64,000 bases of DNA, from contig NZ_UYZY01000003.1 in the NCBI RefSeq assembly GCF_900626075.1, positions 744,001 to 808,000 of the forward strand. The letters are read 5' to 3'. The position numbers and the translations under genes were made by a program. The DNA is from Clostridium transplantifaecale. GTDB taxonomy: Bacteria; Bacillota; Clostridia; Lachnospirales; Lachnospiraceae. The notes under the pieces were generated by a model. That model worked only from the letters and a program-made list of their open reading frames with translations. It ran no database searches and was not told where the DNA came from. Below, one piece after another: positions 61,803 to 64,000 of the stretch (the first letter of the stretch is position 1; each line of letters begins with the position of its first letter).

Positions 61803-62969
61803 TTATGCCCCGATGATAAATTTAATCAGATAGGCAACTAAAATACCTACATAGTTTCCGCAGACTCCGCCGATGACGCCCATGAGCAGGCCCACGCTGA
61901 CCAGCCGGTTCCACTTGGCGCTGGATGCGACCAGGGAGGCGGTGGTTCCGTCGGCAATCGCTCCGGTAATGCCGAGAATCACGTATTCATACGGTACCCT
62001 GAACAGTCTGGACAGGAGCAGATGGAGCGTGATACTTCCGACGATGACACAGAAGCAGAAGAGCGTGATTGTCATAGTGGAGCCGAAGAAGGAAGCCAGA
62101 TCCACGCTGAATCCGATGATAGCCAGATACATCATTCCGAAGAACAGTCCCAGATTCAAATTTCCCCTCAGCTTTCCAACAGCCGGAATCTGGGCGGCCG
62201 CGATGGAGAGCGTGGAAATGAGGAGTATCCGTCCTGCGCTTGCAAAGTCGGACGGCAGGAAAGCCGCCATCCTGGTGGCAATTGTCACGATGGTGATTGA
62301 GATTGCCAGAAGACACGCGATATCCTGAATACTCCATTTCTGTTCGGCCATCAGGACCGGCTCCTCCCCGTCGCCGAAGCGGTCTTCGTCGGACAGGCGG
62401 TACGGCCAAAGCTTCCTCAGGAATTTAACATTCTGGAACAGGGCCGGGGCGGCGAACATCAGAAACAGCGTCGGCATGCCCACCACATAGTCTGCGGCAT
62501 TGGCGGCGGCGATGGTTTCGTTGGCCGCATCCAGGCCAACCGCGATTGCAGTTAGGTTGGAGCTGCCTCCCGTATAAGTTCCGACAAACATTCCGGCGAT
62601 TTTCCAGCCCTCAAACATCTTTCCGCTGAAAATCGCACCGAACACGGTGGCTACCAGGCAGACGCTGAAAACGGCCGATACGAGGCCGACCACGGCCTTT
62701 CCGGACAGCTTTGCCAATTCCTTTAAGTTAATGTTTAACAGATAGATGGAGATGGACATCGGGACACAGTAGGTGATGATAACGCCATACACGTCCTGAT
62801 ACCCGGGAACAATGTGCAGATTGACGAGCGCAAGTCCGATGACAATTACCGTGAGGGCCGGGCCGATATATTTAAATGCCTTAAAACGCTGGACCCACAG
62901 GGAAAATGCCACCATCACCAAAACAACCGTCAGTAATTCGTCTGTTGTCTGAAAAATAGGGAATTGCAT
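61803..62969 (-). CDS. DUF819 family integral membrane protein
   Basis: A 388-residue polytopic protein with about ten membrane helices in two similar halves and a cytoplasmic loop (about residues 190-215). It has GTYTGGSSNLTAIAVGL and ITGAIADGTTASLVASSAKW, the paired Gly/Ser/Thr-rich re-entrant-type motifs of DUF819 proteins (YjcL type). The function is not established; the fold resembles secondary transporters. It lies between a dipeptide epimerase and a peptidase gene 22 bases downstream, suggesting it imports a peptide. Confidence 0.88.
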   Translation of the reverse strand: MQFPIFQTTDELLTVVLVMVAFSLWVQRFKAFKYIGPALTVIVIGLALVNLHIVPGYQDVYGVIITYCVPMSISIYLLNINLKELAKLSGKAVVGLVSAVFSVCLVATVFGAIFSGKMFEGWKIAGMFVGTYTGGSSNLTAIAVGLDAANETIAAANAADYVVGMPTLFLMFAAPALFQNVKFLRKLWPYRLSDEDRFGDGEEPVLMAEQKWSIQDIACLLAISITIVTIATRMAAFLPSDFASAGRILLISTLSIAAAQIPAVGKLRGNLNLGLFFGMMYLAIIGFSVDLASFFGSTMTITLFCFCVIVGSITLHLLLSRLFRVPYEYVILGITGAIADGTTASLVASSAKWNRLVSVGLLMGVIGGVCGNYVGILVAYLIKFIIGA

Positions 62970-63029
62970 AATTGTACCTCTTTCGTTGTTTTCTATGGTT
63001 TCTCAGTATGTAATAACCGGGTAATGCGG

Positions 63030-64000
63030 CTACATATTAAAGTTTACGCCGAATCCCGGTTCATCAAGCAGCGTAAAGGTGTCGTTTTTTTGGATAAATC
63101 CGCCCTCTACCGGATTTTCCCTGTAATACAGGAAGCTGTCGCAGTCTGCCTCCGTCACATTCTTTTTGGCCGCCACAAGGCTTAAACCGGCGGTGATTGC
63201 AAGCTTTGTCTCCAGCATGCAGCCTACCATACAGGTGACGCCGTTCGCTTCGGCGATGGCATTGATTTTTGTGGCCGGGTAGAGGCCGCCGCATTTCATC
63301 AGTTTAATATTCAGGATATCGGCGGCGCCGATCCGGCAGGCTCTGGCGGCGTCTACCGGGCCGTGGATGGATTCGTCCAGCATAATCTGGATTCCGTTTA
63401 CCTTGCTGCGGATGAAGGCGGAACCCTCCATATCCCAGTGCGGCAGGCACTGTTCCACGGCTTCGATGCCGAATTCGCGGAAACCCTCCAGTGCGCAGGC
63501 CGCGTCTGAAACCGTGTATCCCTGGTTAGCGTCTGCGCGCAGGCGGATATCCGGGCCGACCGCTTCACGGATCAGTTTCATAGCGCGGATATCTTCCTTA
63601 TAATTGATGCCTGCTTTGATTTTTAAAATGTGGTATCCTTCTTCTGTGACAAGGCGTTTTGCCTCGGCTGCCATTGCTTCCGGAGCGCCGATTCCGATTG
63701 TGATGTCATTCTGCACCACATTACTGAAGCCGCCGAGCAGCTTGTAGACAGGCTGTCCCATGGATTTACCCATCAGATCGTACATTGCAAGATCCACGGC
63801 GCATTTTGCGGCTCCGTTTCCTACAATCACGCCGTCCATCATACCATGCACTGCTTCAATGTCCACCGGATTCATCCCAATCAACCCCTGCTTAAAAATT
63901 TCCAGGACCGCAATTACGCCGTCTACCGTCTCTCCGGTTACCGGTGCAAACGGGGCGGCCTCTCCGTATCCGACATAACCCTCATCCGTTGTCACCTGAA
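63030..64000 (-). CDS. Dipeptide epimerase (enolase superfamily), N-terminus outside the window
   Basis: At least 323 residues of a muconate-lactonising-type barrel. It contains GYGEAAPFAPVTGE, the catalytic Lys in LKIKAGINY, metal-binding Asp in LRADANQGY, then VEQCLP, Asp in MLDES and the second catalytic Lys in NIKLMKCGG, ending with a capping segment. The K-x-K, D-x-N and D-E-S pattern is that of L-Ala-D/L-Glu-type dipeptide epimerases. The frame stays open to base 64000, so the first residues are missing. It probably epimerises a dipeptide from peptidoglycan or diet, in one operon with the DUF819 and S15 genes. Confidence 0.88.
   Translation of the reverse strand, partial: QVTTDEGYVGYGEAAPFAPVTGETVDGVIAVLEIFKQGLIGMNPVDIEAVHGMMDGVIVGNGAAKCAVDLAMYDLMGKSMGQPVYKLLGGFSNVVQNDITIGIGAPEAMAAEAKRLVTEEGYHILKIKAGINYKEDIRAMKLIREAVGPDIRLRADANQGYTVSDAACALEGFREFGIEAVEQCLPHWDMEGSAFIRSKVNGIQIMLDESIHGPVDAARACRIGAADILNIKLMKCGGLYPATKINAIAEANGVTCMVGCMLETKLAITAGLSLVAAKKNVTEADCDSFLYYRENPVEGGFIQKNDTFTLLDEPGFGVNFNM

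Overview
The window looks like a chromosomal segment of a spore-forming, anaerobic Firmicute, most likely a Lachnospiraceae / Clostridium cluster XIVa member. This is inferred from strong AGGAGG ribosome sites, frequent TTG and GTG starts, sporulation genes (spoIIGA, sigE, sigG, a Spo0E-like protein, a YlmC-type protein), a meso-diaminopimelate dehydrogenase and a fused AroE-AroK. No rRNA, tRNA or CRISPR array was recognised. Most of the window is core chromosome; one accessory block (about 50.9-59.5 kb) is a defence island.

Layout. 1-2.4 kb: a truncated TetR regulator, an NSS-type sodium symporter and a Spo0E-like phosphatase gene with two perfect Spo0A boxes upstream. 2.5-16.5 kb: a compact dcw (division and cell wall) cluster, mraZ-rsmH-ftsL-two class B PBPs-mraY-murD-ftsW-murA-ftsQ-ftsZ, headed by seven MraZ boxes, mostly in 10-bp register. 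It lacks murC, murE, murF, murG and ftsA. 17-21.2 kb: spoIIGA-sigE behind a spoIIG-type promoter with a long spacer, then an acyltransferase and sigG on the opposite strand. 21.3-30.2 kb: housekeeping genes (SseB-like protein, coaX, an esterase, prfC, a YqeY-type protein, a PepV-type dipeptidase, a reduced flavoprotein-like lipoprotein, a YlmC-type protein). 30.3-32.2 kb: an IS4-family element with 10-bp target duplications inside a copy of a dispersed repeat. 32.3-41.4 kb: nrdR, yqeG, aroE-aroK, efp, a peptidoglycan amidase, argS and a SWIM/SNF2 helicase. 42.2-46.5 kb: a MarR regulator with a heterodimeric ABC exporter. 46.7-50.8 kb: two small HTH regulators, ddh, a YbaK-type deacylase and a D,D-carboxypeptidase with cell-wall-binding repeats.

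The defence island holds a zeta-type toxin preceded by a 59-residue candidate antitoxin, a complete four-gene Wadjet (JetABCD) anti-plasmid system with a 24-codon ORF in front, and a short AbiH remnant next to a long inverted repeat. From 59.6 kb to the end, three minus-strand genes (dipeptide epimerase, DUF819 membrane protein, S15/CocE hydrolase) look like a peptide-utilisation operon.

The least explained structure is a dispersed non-coding repeat of about 200 bp with 14-bp terminal inverted repeats (GTCTTCAGTCCCGG). It occurs twice as a composite (unit, separate long-hairpin unit, inverted unit; about 615 bp each, at 8.5 and 41.5 kb) and once more as the copy split by the IS element.
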